Shown here: one piece after another, positions 33,793-46,669 of the stretch
Numbering within the stretch: position 1 is the stretch's first letter
How the letters are laid out: each line of letters opens with the position of its first letter
Source: Mermis nigrescens
Lineage: Eukaryota; Nematoda; Enoplea; Mermithida; Mermithidae
Assembly: GCA_036768485.1 (NCBI GenBank)
Contig: JAVLUZ010000141.1
Location: 6,089,349 to 6,153,348, forward strand
Length of the DNA stretch: 64,000 nt
Direction: 5' to 3'
Position numbers and translations under genes: made by a program
Notes under the pieces: generated by a model
Told to the model about the DNA's origin: nothing
The model's database searches: none
What the model saw: the letters and a program-made list of their open reading frames with translations, nothing else

Positions 33793-34067
33793 AGCGCCTA
33801 GGCTTAGAGACTACACATTTGTATTTGGCGCTCAAGACAATCGAGTATTTACTCCTCACATAATCACAAGAAAGGCAAAGAGAATATTTTGGCCAGCAAA
33901 ATTTGGCGATAAACGCGAAATAAACGACATAGCTTTGATCGAATTTACTGAAGAAATAGCGTTTACTATGTACATTTTGCCGATATGTGTGCCGCAAGGT
34001 GCGCTTGACTATGACCATTACTTGAATTTGTCGACTTGCTACATCTGTGGCTATGGGTACACAAAAG
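33793..34067 (+). CDS. S1 serine protease, exon with catalytic Asp
   Basis: Second exon of the protease. The acceptor is GAATTGCAG|AGCG and the donor AAAAG|GTACTC. Entering with one base completes a Val codon with the previous exon. It stays open for 91 codons and shows REINDIALIEF (catalytic Asp102 in the DIAL motif), LPICVPQ (Cys122, pairing with the activation-peptide Cys1) and STCYICGYGYTK (Cys136 and the GWG-like turn, here GYG). Spacing between the His and Asp motifs fits the family. The opposite-strand open frame over the same interval is a shadow. The preceding intron is about 2.56 kb and carries an ATCTTT-array element and a MITE. Confidence 0.83.
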
Positions 34068-34229
34068 GTACTCACAGTTAAAGTTGCATTTAGATATATG
34101 GGCTTGGGATGGACGAGCACAATAAGGAATGGGGTGTTTCCCTGTCAGGAGTTAGGTAAGGCTTGCCTAAAGTGATATAAATTTGACAGTAAAAAGTGTA
34201 TTGAATACAGAAAGGAATGCCGGCCGAAA

Positions 34230-34415
34230 ATATGCGATTAAAAAGAAATGCTCTGATAAAAAAAAGGACAAATTTACTTAGAATATCAGATTACTAAAGA
34301 CATAAAAGGAGGGAACTGGGAAAAAGTTATCTATGCCTACAACAAGTCATAAGAATCTACTGAAAAATTAGACTTTCTTTAAGCAACACAAGAATCAAAG
34401 TATATTCTGCAGCCT
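34230..34415 (+). repeat. CCGCAGAATATAC-family end
   Basis: Contains AAATGCTCTGATA and ends TATATTCTGCAGCC. An inverted partner lies at 34961-35160. Confidence 0.6.
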
Positions 34416-34960
34416 AAGGTAGTTGTGACTTCAGTTTGAGAAATAAATAACCCAATAGATTATTCGTTAAAAGAAGTGATCAACCTGAAAAAAGAAAACA
34501 AAGAAGTATCCTATTTACTAAACCTCAGTTGAATGCAAGTTCGAACAATCATTGTTGCAATGGTATAGAAGTGCAGGAAGGCACTAAACATGCGCGAAGA
34601 GGTTAGCACAGAAGAATTTAGGACACGACGCAAGAAGCGAGGTAATTGTGCAAATAAATACACAAATGCATAATATTGACAAGATAATTTTTACAGCTCA
34701 TATATATCGAATGCAAAAGCAGGAGCAAATGTACTACATCATCTCATCATGCTAGCAAATACGTGTAACTGTAGAGCAATGAGAAACAATTTGATGCGAT
34801 AGTCATAATTTCTCCATTGAGCGATTCAAATAAAAATTAATCAAATATGAACATGTGACACTGATATCCATGTAAATCGGCTATCTAGCTTAAGTTAAAG
34901 TTTCCCTCTAAGCTCTTCAGCAAACAAGTGAGGTATCTTTTGATAAGACAACTGCTTTTT

Positions 34961-35160
34961 CAGAGACCGCGGCATACTTTGACTTTTGTGTTGCTTTTAG
35001 AAAGTCTGATTTTTAGGAGATTCTTATGAAATTGTTCTACGCATATGTGACTTTTTCCTAGTCCCCTGCTTTTATGTATTTAACAATCTGCTATTCGAAG
35101 TATATTTGTCCTTTTTGTTCCATTGGAGCATTTTTCTCTACTAGAACCGAAGTTTTAAGT
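34961..35160 (-). repeat. CCGCAGAATATAC-family end, inverted
   Basis: Begins GAGACCGCGGCATACTTTG and carries TCCATTGGAGCATTTTTCTC, the complement of the family's other arm. Confidence 0.6.
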
Positions 35161-35814
35161 GGAAAGATTTGAGTAAATCGATCAATAAACTTGTAGGTAA
35201 CTTACCCAATGAAATATAACACTTGAACAACATGGGAAACAAGATTGTTCCTTCACGTCGACGTCTAAATTGAAAGCAAGACTTCCTTTTAATTCGTTAT
35301 CATGAAGTTCTTAAAAGTTTTTAAAAAGTTTCGGTTCAAAAAGTATTTAAATCAAAACTACTTTCTATTTTAAACCTCGCACAACCATTTAGTCGCAAGA
35401 AAACAATGTTAGATTAGTTATGCTGATTCTAAGGAAAAAATTTGTAAAAATTTTAGCTAGTACACTGTCCAACCTTCTGAGCCTGAAGTCAACGTGAAAT
35501 GTAAAGTTTAGACAACTAGAGAGCGTGCAGCAAATTGCAGAAAGTTCGTAATCGTGATATTACAGAGAAATCCTTACGTTTGAAAATCCTTGGCCTTTGC
35601 AATGCTCTATTGCAAAACTTAATTTTTAGTAGAAATTTTACACGGTCGATAAATGTAAAGAATGACTGAAATCTCATTTGTGATCCTAGTGTTCCGAATG
35701 AATTTTACAAAAAAATGGTGCTCTACAACACCCTCAGCAAAATAAAACCTTAGCGCAAACTACTTTACAGATCCATTTTGCGCACACTTGACAAAAAATT
35801 TTTAACCTTTAAGC

Positions 35815-36110
35815 GTTAAGCATTCTCAGACCTAAAAACCAGCGCTTTACGCGCTGGGTTGTGAGCTTCGCGCCCCACGATGGGGTCACCTTGTGACCCT
35901 ATGCCGTTATTCTCTTAATACTTAAATTAAGAAGACTTGAAAGAATCAACAAAAATGAGAAAACACGCTGTCATACCAACTTTAGCCTACATATGTGCTG
36001 TGTTGTGCGCTTTGCGCCATATGATGGGGTCACCCTATGACCCCACGCCTTAATTCTCTTGAGGTTAAAGCATAAAAATTTGAAAAAATTGACAAAAATG
36101 AGTAAGCACG
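35815..36110. repeat. Two copies of a ~145-bp unit with GGGGTCACC...TGACCC palindromes
   Basis: ATGATGGGGTCACCCTATGA-type blocks at about 35878 and 36013, each followed by TTCTCTTA/GA and AACAAAAATGAG. Confidence 0.75.
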
Positions 36111-36409
36111 CTTTTAATCAATTTCAGCCTCGGAATTTGTTTTAAATTCTCCTGATATACGTTAATAGGAAAGTGCGGCCGAGCTGAGTCCAGCAGCTTC
36201 GCCTCCTTTTCTGATTGGTTACAGCATTCATTTCAGGCATATGATTAATTGGTGTGAACTACTCTTTTACGACAAACTTTACACCCATATGAGTCTATAG
36301 GTTTACAGTTGCCAGTGACGCGTCATGTACCATTGGATAGAGGAGACAATGGCTAATAATAAGTTTAATACCACAAAGCTTCTACCATTAATGCCTCAAG
36401 CGCTAGAAC

Positions 36410-37770
36410 CGAAAATATAATCAAGTTTTGGAGACTTTCAGAAGTTTGGCAGAGTTAATTATTTGCCCTGAATGACAAATTACCAAAAATCGTAAATTTA
36501 AACCTTGCCACGTAGCTATAACAACCTTCCTACCCCGACATTTATTTAAAACACTCCAATAACTATAAATAATCTTTTATTGACGAAAAATTAGCTTTCG
36601 GACACTTTCAGAAGATCGCCAAACATAATTATTAACCTTTAATGGCTTATTCCGAAATTCGTAAATTTAAACTTTGCCACGTAGCCTCAAAGACCTTCCC
36701 TACCCCCCACAATTTATTCAAAACGCTCCACCAACTATGAATAATCTTTTAATGACGGGAAAATTACGTTTGGGAACACTTCAGAAGATCGTCAAACTGA
36801 ATTATTCGCCAATAACAGCAAATAACGGTAAGATCGCAAAACTTCATTATTTGTCATTAATGACAAATAAACAAAAGTTGTAACTTTAAACTTTTGAAGA
36901 ATTAGTTCCTGTCTGCTGACCTCTTTCGATCTTTTCTTCTCTTTTCTCTTTTGCTTGTCCTTTTTACCGTTTTCTTACCTTTTTTATGTAACTTTTCGTT
37001 TTATGATCCTGCCCACTTTTTCTGTTTCATTTAGACTTTTGCGCCTCATAAAACATGTAATCTCTCATAATATAATTATTTTTAGGTACACTTGTGCTAT
37101 TTCACGCGTCCTTTTTTTCTTTCTTACTAAGAACATGATGAACCTCTATATCCGCCTCTTTTTCTACTCATTTTCCCAATATTTGCATGTTTATTTATTT
37201 ATTTATTTATTTATTTTTCTCTTTTCCTTTTTCTCATATTAATTTCTTTTTGCTTCTTTCTCATATTGATGACTTTTTAATATCTGTCAAGTACCTCTGA
37301 AAAACTTCCGCCCTGACTAAACTAAGTGCTTGCTCTGTACTTACTTACCATGTATAATCCTTTGCTTTTGGAAAATTAGAGAAGATTTTCAAAGTTAATT
37401 ATTTGTCCTTAATGGTAATAAACCAAAAATCGTAAATTTAAATTTCGCCAGCTACATATATATACTTTTCAAAAACTTTCTTCCCTACCTAAACTAAATT
37501 TAAGCACTATGCTTAGTATGTATTATAACTCAAAAATTCGCTTTTGGAGACTTTCTACAAATTTGTGAAACTTCATTAATTGCCCTTAATGGCAATAAAC
37601 CAAAAATCACTAATGTAACCTTTGTCAGTTACCTTTTAAAAGCTTAATTCCCTCCCTGAACTTAATTCAAGCGATGCGCTTAGTATGTATAAGTGCAAAA
37701 TTTGTTTTTGGAAACTTCCAGAAGTTCGCAAAATTTATTGCCATTAGTGGCAAATAAAAAATAGGGAATT
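36410..37770. repeat. Tandem repeats, ~175-bp unit, six diverged copies in two clusters
   Basis: Units share TTTTGGAGACTTTCAGAAG, AAAAATCGTAAATTTAAA and CTTTGCCACGTAGC-like blocks. Copies lie at about 36421, 36597, 36770, 37368, 37540 and 37695; a T/C-rich spacer (36900-37260) lies between the clusters. Confidence 0.8.
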
Positions 37771-38529
37771 AATAATTAAATTAATGAACAGCCATGCTCC
37801 GCCCTGCTTTCCATGAATCCTACTCCCGGTTGCGCCCCTACTGAACCTACTTAAGGCTGTTAAGTATTTAATACCCCCCTCTGATTCTTGGAAAAACATT
37901 AAACTCCCGCGGCCGTTTCGGGAGAAGATTAAAAAATTATGTTTTCGAGAATCTGGATCAATCATCCAAAATTTCAGCTATGTCAGGCTATGTCTGCCCC
38001 TAACCCACGTCAGGATAAGCCTTTGTTCGCTAATGCAGTACAAAATCGAGCTTACAACTGAAAATCCTGCCCTCGAACGCTTTTCAGAAAGTTTTGAAAT
38101 TACCTAGATAGCTCCCTAGTTGAAAAAACTTATGTTTAAAAAGCCAATGCTTCCCAAAATAGGACGTCTCCCATTCCACGCTAAGCCAGAACAATTTTTG
38201 ACCACCACTCAATTCTTGAACAAAAATCAAATTTTTGCTTGTTTTTGGAAAACGTTAAAAATTAGGTATTTATGAGAATCTGGATGGATTCTCCATGTTC
38301 CTAACCATTTCACGCTGGGTCTGCCCCACAACCCTCTTTTCATTAAAGCTAACAATAAAGACTAAAAAAAACAAAGCCCGACCCTCACCATGCCACGAAA
38401 ATAAATATCAATGAGGATAGCCAGAATGGAGAAGAAATTCCAATATGGCTGACTTGAATGACTTTTACTTCAATGGGACACGTGGATCAATCACAGATGA
38501 GAAACGTAGCGCCAATTAATATTTGATTC

Positions 38530-39500
38530 TCCCTTATGCTTAAGCACTAAAAATGGAGGGTAACCCGGATCTCAGCTAATATGGACCCTAGAGTGGCACT
38601 TAATATATCAATCGATAGAGCTTTTTGATTTAGACATTTATGCCCGCTACAGAACTCTTCTCATGTAAAGCTTTTTTAAGCTAGAAGCAATTGAAATCGC
38701 ATTTGGGCCACAAACGTGCTATATCATGGGCTACAGTATTCCTAAGATATATTTTTGACTCCGAATTCAAAATTTTCTACCTCGATTACTTCCAAAGACA
38801 TGCCTTTTGAAATCGCAACAGTTATCCCTAGCATTTGATTGATTTAGAAAAGTTGATTTTTAGGCCAAACTTTACACCCATATAATTCTATGGGTTTGCA
38901 CTCGTAAGTATTGCAAGATGTACCATCGGATAGAGGAGACAATGATTAAGAATTTCGATACTATTGAGCTTCTACCCTTAATGCCTCGGGCACCAGAACT
39001 GGAAATATAATCCACTTACTTTTCGTAATGCTTAAGCACTAAAAATAGGGGTACCCTGGATTTCACCCAATATTGGCCCTACAGAGTCACTTACATATAT
39101 CAATCGATAGAGCTTTTTGACTTATACATTTTTGCCCATCACATAACCTCTGCTTGTGTAGAACGTTTTGAAGCTAGAGGCGATTAAAGTGGCTTATGGA
39201 CAAAAAACGTGCTATAACATAGGCTACAGTATACCAAGGTACGTTTTTGACAACAAATTTGGATTAGTCGACCTTGATTTCTCCTAAGGAATTTATTTTC
39301 AACATCACAACTGCCAATGGCAGCCCATTTGTGGCAGATGTAAAGCCCAATTTTAGGGCCAACTTTACACACATTTATTTCGCGTTTCGAAGTTTTCTTA
39401 GATATATGGCTAGGCGCGTTTTGTTGCCGGGGCCTGCGGCAGCAACGTTCAATGCAAAACCCCTCAACGTTATTGGCAATTTTTGAGAAAATGGGTCTCA
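38530..39500. repeat. Tandem duplication of a ~485-bp unit
   Basis: Units start near 38535 and 39020 (CTTAAGCACTAAAAAT) and share TATATCAATCGATAGAGCTT. An associated block (CATTGGATAGAGGAGACAAT) also occurs at 36335, 38925 and 39585. Confidence 0.85.
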
Positions 39501-40219
39501 AAGTTGACCCTATGCTAAAGTTGGTTAAAAATTATTAGCTCATAACTCTATGGGTTTACACTCAATTTCAACGCGACTTATGTCATTGTATAGAAGAGGC
39601 AATGGCAAACAAAAAGTTTCGTAGCCATAAACTTCTACAATTAACACTCGAAGAGCTAGAGCCCAAAATATAGTTAACACATGCTAAAACATAGCAACAG
39701 TAATATGGACCCCTAAATTTTCCGACGAAATTCTCATTTTTTTGGGGGTTTCATATGCGTTGAGAAAGTTTAAAGAAAATAGACTCTATCAAAAAATTAT
39801 TCCTCCTTCCTATTTTCTTATATAGTAAGATCACGTCCCAAATTATCACGAGAGACGTTAAAGTGCAATGCTGACGCAAGGACGTGCTTTTAAATTAGAA
39901 TTTAAACTTCACACCTAAAAAAATAAGCTACATTGGGTGCAAAGGAATTAATCAAGCTGTGATTTCTGACCCTCTTTATTTTCTTAATTTTTTTACATCA
40001 ATCAAACATACAAATTCATAATCGCAAGAACTTAGCAGATAGAATAATTGCAAAACCGTTTTTTCAGTGTATCGCAACCAAAAGCAATTTATGAGCGCCG
40101 ACCACCGACAAAGTCGGCAAGAAGTGTGTTTTTTACAACAGATTTATACTTAACACCTTCTCACCTAAGTCAGTTTTAAGTTTGAAATAATGGGTTCAAA
40201 TGTATTTTGTGACCTCTGA

Positions 40220-40385
40220 GGCGTTTTTTATTCTTTGATATACATTGCGCGTCTTGACTAATTAAAAAGTAGCAGAAATACTTTTTTCGCGCACAATTAG
40301 AGTGTAATTCTTTGATATGCATTACGCGTCTTGACCAATTAAAAAGTAGCAGAAATAATTTTTTCGCGCACAATTAGACTGTAAA
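40220..40385. repeat. Tandem duplication, ~85-bp unit
   Basis: TTCTTTGATAT(A/G)CATT(G/A)CGC followed by TAAAAAGTAGCAGAAATA, twice. Confidence 0.9.
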
Positions 40386-40449
40386 ATTAAAAATCTGAAG
40401 CCAACACCCCTGTAACATTAGAGAAATTTTTTCAAATCTGTTCGTTTTC

Positions 40450-40640
40450 AAAGCTGCATAATATACTTCAATTTTAGTCTAATTGTCTACTTTTTTATAG
40501 ATTGATCGTCACAGGTAAAACTTTTCCCCATTGCCTTCTTTTAATGTACTTAAGGATGCGTAATTCCTAATACATTTCCCACTTTTGTTCCATCAGAGCC
40601 TTTTTCTTTGCTATTACCCTACTTTTAATTAGCATTATTT
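40450..40640 (-). repeat. CCGCAGAATATAC-family end
   Basis: Diverged start GCTGCATAATATACTTCA and TTCCATCAGAGCCTTTTTCT block. Confidence 0.55.
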
Positions 40641-40675
40641 GAGTTAATCGGTTAGTAAATAAATACGGTATCATG

Positions 40676-40942
40676 CATAGCTGGACAACACCAAAATTCT
40701 GGTAGGGTAAAAAAAATTTGTGGGAGAAGAGTGAAAAAATTTTTAAAGGTCCAAAAATGGTGTTAAAAGTAGTCGTATGGCTAAAAAACACCATTTTTGA
40801 CGTTTCTCATCAAGCACTATCCAATGGCATCAAAAAATCGTTAAAAATAAAAAAAATTAGAAAATTGAATTCTGCGGAGGTATTTTGTTTTCTGGAGGGT
40901 ATTCCAACTTCTGAGCGGGGGTACCTCCCACGCCCACGTGTG
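40676..40942 (-). mobile_element. hAT-like MITE, CACGTGGGCGTGG family
   Basis: CATAGCTGGACAAC start, CCCACGCCCACGTGTG end. Flanks GTATCATG/GTAACATA match at 6 of 8. Contains TTTTGACGTTTCTCATCAAG. Confidence 0.8.
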
Positions 40943-40949
40943 GTAACAT

Positions 40950-43260
40950 ACCACGATAATGACAGCATTCCAATAACGTGGAAAAGAATATTGTTCTGAA
41001 CATCAGCATTATCTTTTTTTAAACAAAATAAGCTTACCGTATCTGAAGAGTTCAAATGATTTAAGCGTAAATTTCACGCAACTACTGGTGTTAATGACAT
41101 TTCACTCAAATTCGTAATCGTTACGTCGAATGCAACATTTAAAAAAAATCGGCTTTGGCAATGCTCTAAAACTTTAGTAAATTTCTAGTGTGAAGTCTAC
41201 AGAACTACTGGGTAGTCAGATTAACCTTGCAAAACATGTTTTGAAAAACTCAGCGTCCACAACGCTTTGGGAGTATAATAAATTTATGATGTTAACTTTA
41301 TCCATCAATAATAAATGAATACTTTATACTTTACATAACTATCGAGTTTAGAGAAAACTTACATTCAGATTCGTTATTCTGACAACACATATGACATTTT
41401 GAAAAATATAGGGCCTCTTCAATGCTCTAAGAATTAATTTACATTTTTAGTGTAAACTTTACGCAATCACTGAGTGTAAGTAAGGTTTTGGTCGCTTTCG
41501 TAATTATGACATTACTTTGATATTAAGATCATTATCTATGAAAAAGTTAACTATCCGCAATGTCTAAGCAGAAATATACATTGAATGTACATCACTTTAA
41601 ATTTTGTTGAGTGCCAGACAAATGTTCGTAACCGACGTGTGAAGTCTGACCTCTCGTACATCTTTAGACTTGCGTTGCGACAATGTCAACACTCGTAACA
41701 AGAGAACTTAGCAGCAAAAAACAAGCCAGAGACACGTTTAACACACCTAATTTTTGACTTTACACCTCCTGAAAAGCTCAATATAGATGTGAATTAACCT
41801 AAAATGCTGTGCCGTGTACACCATCGAAGGTTTTCTATTTTTATTCTATTTGACCTATCTCGACTTCTGAAATAAGAAAAAGCCGAAAAAAGGAACAAAG
41901 CGTCATCCAACTTAGTGTAAAATTTAAAAATTTGAACCTAATTTCGATTGAGTGGAATGAAAGTTGGTTTGTGCTAGCTTGTAGCATTTGAATCGTGGTA
42001 CGTTTGTGCATGAAAACATTGTGTTTTACATCCGATTCGAGATATCGACCAATTGAAGAAGGTCAAAAACGTATTTTTCATTCAATCTTACACACATGAT
42101 TTCGAACTTAACACCTTTATACGTAAGTAATTATTGAGTTTTTTGGCACGGTTTGCTGCATTGTGTAGCCCTTGAAACGTGCTTTGTTTTCAATTTATTT
42201 TATTTACTCGAATTTATAATTGAAGAAGTTGGCGCAGAAACTTTAGATAAGACCTGCTTTTGAAAGCATTCACTATATTGTGAAGTTTAAACCCTAAGAT
42301 CTAACTCGGTATTGAGTGTAAAAAAGGTTGCTGGTAAGCCGAAATTTGCTCTTGAGTCGTAGGTCATTTCTGCATAAAAGAATTTCTTAGGAAGCATAAC
42401 CGGAGTTGTTGGCAGACAACAAATAGGCGAAAATGTGTTTTTATACCCTCACATTTTGGCATTCTTCACACTGCCACTCTTAAATAAGTCATTTTGAAAA
42501 AATAGTCGTTCTGAGCGTAGTCCATTGTCTACATTTAAAAGATCAGGCTAAGCAGAATGCAAAACTGACTTAGAGAAGTCGAATGACTAACCAAAAATTA
42601 TAAAAAGTATATGTTATAACGTTGCAATAAAAGTTTACACGCTCTTCACACAGAATATACTTGTAAAAAAATGAAATATGGCTACGTCGAATTTTTTACT
42701 GTCTATCTTTTAAAATGACCGCACAATATAGAACTTTCCTGTTATACCTGTTGGGGACTAATCACTTTTTAGTTTTAGCGTTAATGCACTACCTATTATT
42801 TAGATAGATTGCATTTAGATATTAAAGATTAACAAGAATATCTGAACAAAAAAATTGGCATTTCTTTATAGACAGTCAAAAAATGCGTTCTGTATTTCAC
42901 TTATTCCTATACTCGTACCTTAGTCGTTTAATTGACCTTAATTGGAAATTCTTTTATTTCACAAGTACAGCCGCAAGTAATTATAGAAACTGATATATAT
43001 GCAAGAAATGAAAATAAAATACATTGTTGTCAATATAAGATAAAAATAATAACGAAATAGTAATCAAACACTAGTAACACACGAGTTAAATTGTACATAT
43101 AAAATATAAAATTAAAAGCAATGACAATGAGTTATATTGCCAAAATATAACTTCTTGAGGAATATACATCTCTTTTATGCAACCGGTACCCTAGATGGAA
43201 CTGATTCATATATAGAACACTACTTAATTCTATGATTATCCGTATTATTATTCCTTTAAG
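40950..43260. other. Intron sequence, TTTACAC-rich degenerate repeats
   Basis: Repeated GTAAACTTTACGCAATCACT-like sequence related to 6433-9800. No exon or gene supported between the protease exons. Confidence 0.5.
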
Positions 43261-43403
43261 ACCGTTTTCCTTTTAAACACGATCAACTGTCTGACAGACC
43301 CGACAGAATGCATTGCACAACATCGGCAGCAACGAGAGATTACAATTCCGATTTATTAATACGCGAAAAATCGACTGATATGGATTACCGTGGTTTCAGT
43401 CAG
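43261..43403 (+). CDS. S1 serine protease, exon joining the GYG and DSGG blocks
   Basis: Predicted third exon. The acceptor is ATTATTCCTTTAAG|ACC, the donor TTTCAGTCAG|GTAAAA. It starts with two bases that complete the codon left by exon 2 and ends in phase 0, exactly what exon 4 needs. The 47 codons plus the split codon give about 50 residues between the GYG turn and the DSGGG motif, the normal S1 spacing. It contains one cysteine (RMHCTTS, likely Cys168) and ends YRGFSQ, aligning with the xxCQ before GDSGGP in trypsins. The positions equivalent to Cys182 and Cys191 are not cysteine. The call rests on phase, splice sites and spacing rather than a strong motif. Confidence 0.6.
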
Positions 43404-46400
43404 GTAAAATGTTTTCAGTATGTACTCTGTTGATAAGAAATGTATCTCATAATAAAATAATATGCATTTATCAATATAAAGAATTATGTATAAAACAAAG
43501 ATTTGAGACCTTGGTAGTAGAGAGGGAGGTCAGTCAGACAAAAATTTCTCTAACTGACAATTTATGTCAATTTTATGCCTATTTACAATAGAATTTTTGA
43601 TTTTTTGTTTGCAATCATTAATTCAGTTTTTTTTTCCAAAATCGTTTTTATGTTTTGTCATTTAAGGAGTCTGAGCAAATCCCATGAATTACCTTTCTCC
43701 CTCGTGCACCCTAGTGACAACAACCAACTGAAGTTAGTGTTGGGGCTAATACTTTCCGAAAACAGTATGCAGGTCAGTTCTCGAAAACGCTTCATAGCAC
43801 TGAGAGACGGAGCTAAAATTGAAAATATCGAAAATTTAAAAATTGTTAATTTAAATAATAAAAAAGGGACGTGGGTGAGCAAGCTTGTCAAATAATGAAG
43901 AGTACACATCAAATTTTACTTGTTGCATGAAGCTGATAAAAACGTGTGCGTTAAGTCATTCTTCGCAAAGCATAAACCTATGAACATTAAAATGGTATTG
44001 TTTTGGCCATGTCTGACCTGTCGGGTCCCTTTGGTCAGAGGTCAATAAAAAAGGGTTTCAATCATGAACGGCCTTTATACTGTCATTATTTACATTTTGC
44101 TTATTATCGTCAGTCTACAAGGGCAGATTTAGGGGTAATTTGGCGAGATAAAGAATGGATATGCAATTCGCAATGATTTTTGGCCATCAGTGACCATAAT
44201 TTATAAAATTTTTTCAGTGCGGCGCGCTGGATGGTACCTATTAATGACATTTATTTATTTTCTTGGCGACCTGGAAGTATGGTTTTTGTACTCAGCAAAG
44301 ATTTTTCTCGATTCAGAAAGACTTTTCGGGAACGTCTTTGTACATGTACAACGGTCTTAAGGAAGACAAAAACTGTAAAAAGGTCTAACATTCGCAAAAA
44401 TTTTCGGCGCTCTGCGCCGGAATCACTGATTATGTGTCCTTTATATTTTTATAATAGCAGGGATCGCATTTCGAAAGGAAAAAGGTCAAAAGCTTTGGCG
44501 CTTTGCGCTGTTCTAAGACGATTCTTAATAATTTTTGCCCACATAAAACACGGAGTTAGCCAAAATACACTACCAAAGGTCGAACAACTCTGTTTTCACC
44601 CAAAATAAGACGTTTTGGCGCTGCCGTTTTCGCACCACACTCCTTTTAATATTACTAATTATTTACATCCCATTTATTATTAAAGTATAATACAGATTCT
44701 GAGAGCCCATTCAATTCTCTACGTGATTGTATAAATTACTTTTAGAGCATCTTTTAATATAGTAATGTAATCAGATGTATCTAAAAATACACCGGATTTT
44801 CTACAGTTTTGCAGTCAAACACAAATAAATTCCCATCAAATCGAAAAAAACAAAATGCTGTTTGGTAGCTTGTAGAACATGCTCTTTGAACATATAAATT
44901 ATTTAGAAATTGCTTCAAAATTGATTTATTTACAATAATTTATAAGTTGCTGGCGCCAAAACGTCATAGACCCATTTTTACTACACTAAAATCGCTACCG
45001 TACTATATCATAATACCCAAGAATTTGTGTGTTCCAAATGTACAAAGACTTTTAGGGTCCATCTTTGTAGATGTAAAAACGGACCTTGTGCAAAAAAAAC
45101 ATTGCAAAGAAGCAATTTTCTGTTCATGTAAGTATCAAAACAATTGTACCAGCAGAAACAGCTATTTTTGCATAGTTTTTGCATAGAATTAGAAACTTCA
45201 ATGTTTCGCATCAAATTCCACAGAAACACAGGAAATCAAGCAGTAAATCATGCTTCTAGACATCTATTTGGCTTAATTTCACAAATTTTTTGGCGCTTTG
45301 CGCCAGATTTATTTTAAATTCAAAGAAATTTAATGACTTTTTCGCAAAAAATTGTCTAAAGTTTTAGAATTCTACGGATAAATATTGCATCGAAAGTGAT
45401 TTTATGTAAAAGTATACAATTTTCAACAATCAACAATGAAAAAATGCTATTTCGTGCGTTAAGGGCAAATTCTTAGACCTGTATCTGACTATTTTGGAAA
45501 AGTTGAGATACTGCTCCCTTAGGAAAATCCAAGATCCGCCATTCTTAGTCTATACAGGATATTTTTGTTGTATTTTATACATATTTCTAAGATTTTGACA
45601 ATTTGAACTTCATTTACATTGCTTGTTTTACCAAGACTCCGGATAAAGCGATTCATTTGAGAAAATTTTTCACATTTTAGGGCTTATCTCGCAAAACAGG
45701 ATGACAAATGAGCGTTCTAGTTATTGACTAATGAAAACTTAATGAAAGCGATATTTTTTATATTGTCATAATATTCATCTTAAGCCTTTGTTTATGATTC
45801 CGAAGTATCACATATAATCGCACAAGTAGATACACACCACTTATATTTGCTATATTAAATAAAGCCATGGACTTTTGAATTAGGCGAAAAATCTTTCCAG
45901 GTGGATAAAGACTTTACAGTACCATCTTCATATCTACATACACTAAACTTAGATAAAGACGGCAAGATAGTGAAGAATTCAATAATTTTTGTGAAATAAT
46001 TTGTTGTTTCGGGCCAAAGAAAGTAGCAGTGATTTCTTTGTCTTCATTATGGCTAAAATTGCAAATCAGGTCACAAATTGAGAAGAATCAAAAATTTTCT
46101 GCAAGTGTTTGAATAATGATCAAAAACGTGTTTTGACTGACATTCACAATTGCAGCATCAATAAGAAGTTTCAAGACTATTCTAGCTGAGGAAAGCCATC
46201 TGGCTGGTCTACCAAACTGGCATCCAGAACTAGAAAATGTCTCGTATAACACCTAAGACTAATTCTTTAGAATTTTTTGTATTTTGCAATTTTTTATATT
46301 ATTGAATTTTTTATCATTGAATAAAAGAGGAACGTCTGAATATATTTTTGTTCTAGTATTGAGGGTTTCTGCTCATGTATATTCCTCTCATTCTGACATC

Positions 46401-46426
46401 ACATGAGTGATCGAAATAAAATTTAG
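43404..46426. other. Intron sequence of the protease gene
   Basis: Contains GGCGCTTTGCGCC-type short palindromes (about 44405, 44500, 45292). The open frames at 43575-43895 and 44231-44608 carry no recognised domain. Confidence 0.45.
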
Positions 46427-46666
46427 GCTGATTCTGGCGGTGGATACGTGTGTAAAGAAAGCGAACAGAGTCCAACCACATTAATTGGGATAATTAGTGG
46501 TCGACAGATTGATTTTATCGATTCTGACCATGGTCGAACAGTCGCCTCCTACTATTCCTACTATACTTTCTTACTGGAATATATGGATTGGGCGAACAGT
46601 AAAATTGACGGTTTAGCTGATGATGATGACGACTATGATGGTGTAAAAACATGTAAAATGTGTTGA
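46427..46666 (+). CDS. S1 serine protease, last exon with catalytic Ser and acidic tail
   Basis: Terminal exon following the acceptor AAAATTTAG. It begins in phase 0 with ADSGGGYVC: Ser195 inside DSGG and Cys201, which normally pairs with Cys136. TTLIGIISG matches the strand that usually reads GVVSWG, and YTFLLEYMDWANSKI matches the C-terminal helix of the fold. It ends after an acidic run (LADDDDDYDG) with KTCKMC and a TGA at 46664-46666. Position 193, normally Gly and part of the oxyanion hole, is Ala, and there is no cysteine at the position equivalent to 220. The substrate pocket residue 189 reads as Gly by hand alignment, which argues against trypsin-like Lys/Arg specificity. The whole gene spans at least 15.7 kb. 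Confidence 0.8.
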   Translation, partial: ADSGGGYVCKESEQSPTTLIGIISGRQIDFIDSDHGRTVASYYSYYTFLLEYMDWANSKIDGLADDDDDYDGVKTCKMC

Positions 46667-46669
46667 CAT

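Noticed and set aside
33770..34120. 116-codon frame on the - strand
   Set aside because: Shadow of the protease exon on the + strand, which has the conserved motifs and splice sites.
43575..43895. 106-codon frame in the protease intron
   Set aside because: Considered as an alternative third exon, but the phases do not fit and no S1 motif is present.
44231..44608. 125-codon frame
   Set aside because: Arg/Lys/Phe-rich random-looking translation over GGCGC palindromes; no domain.
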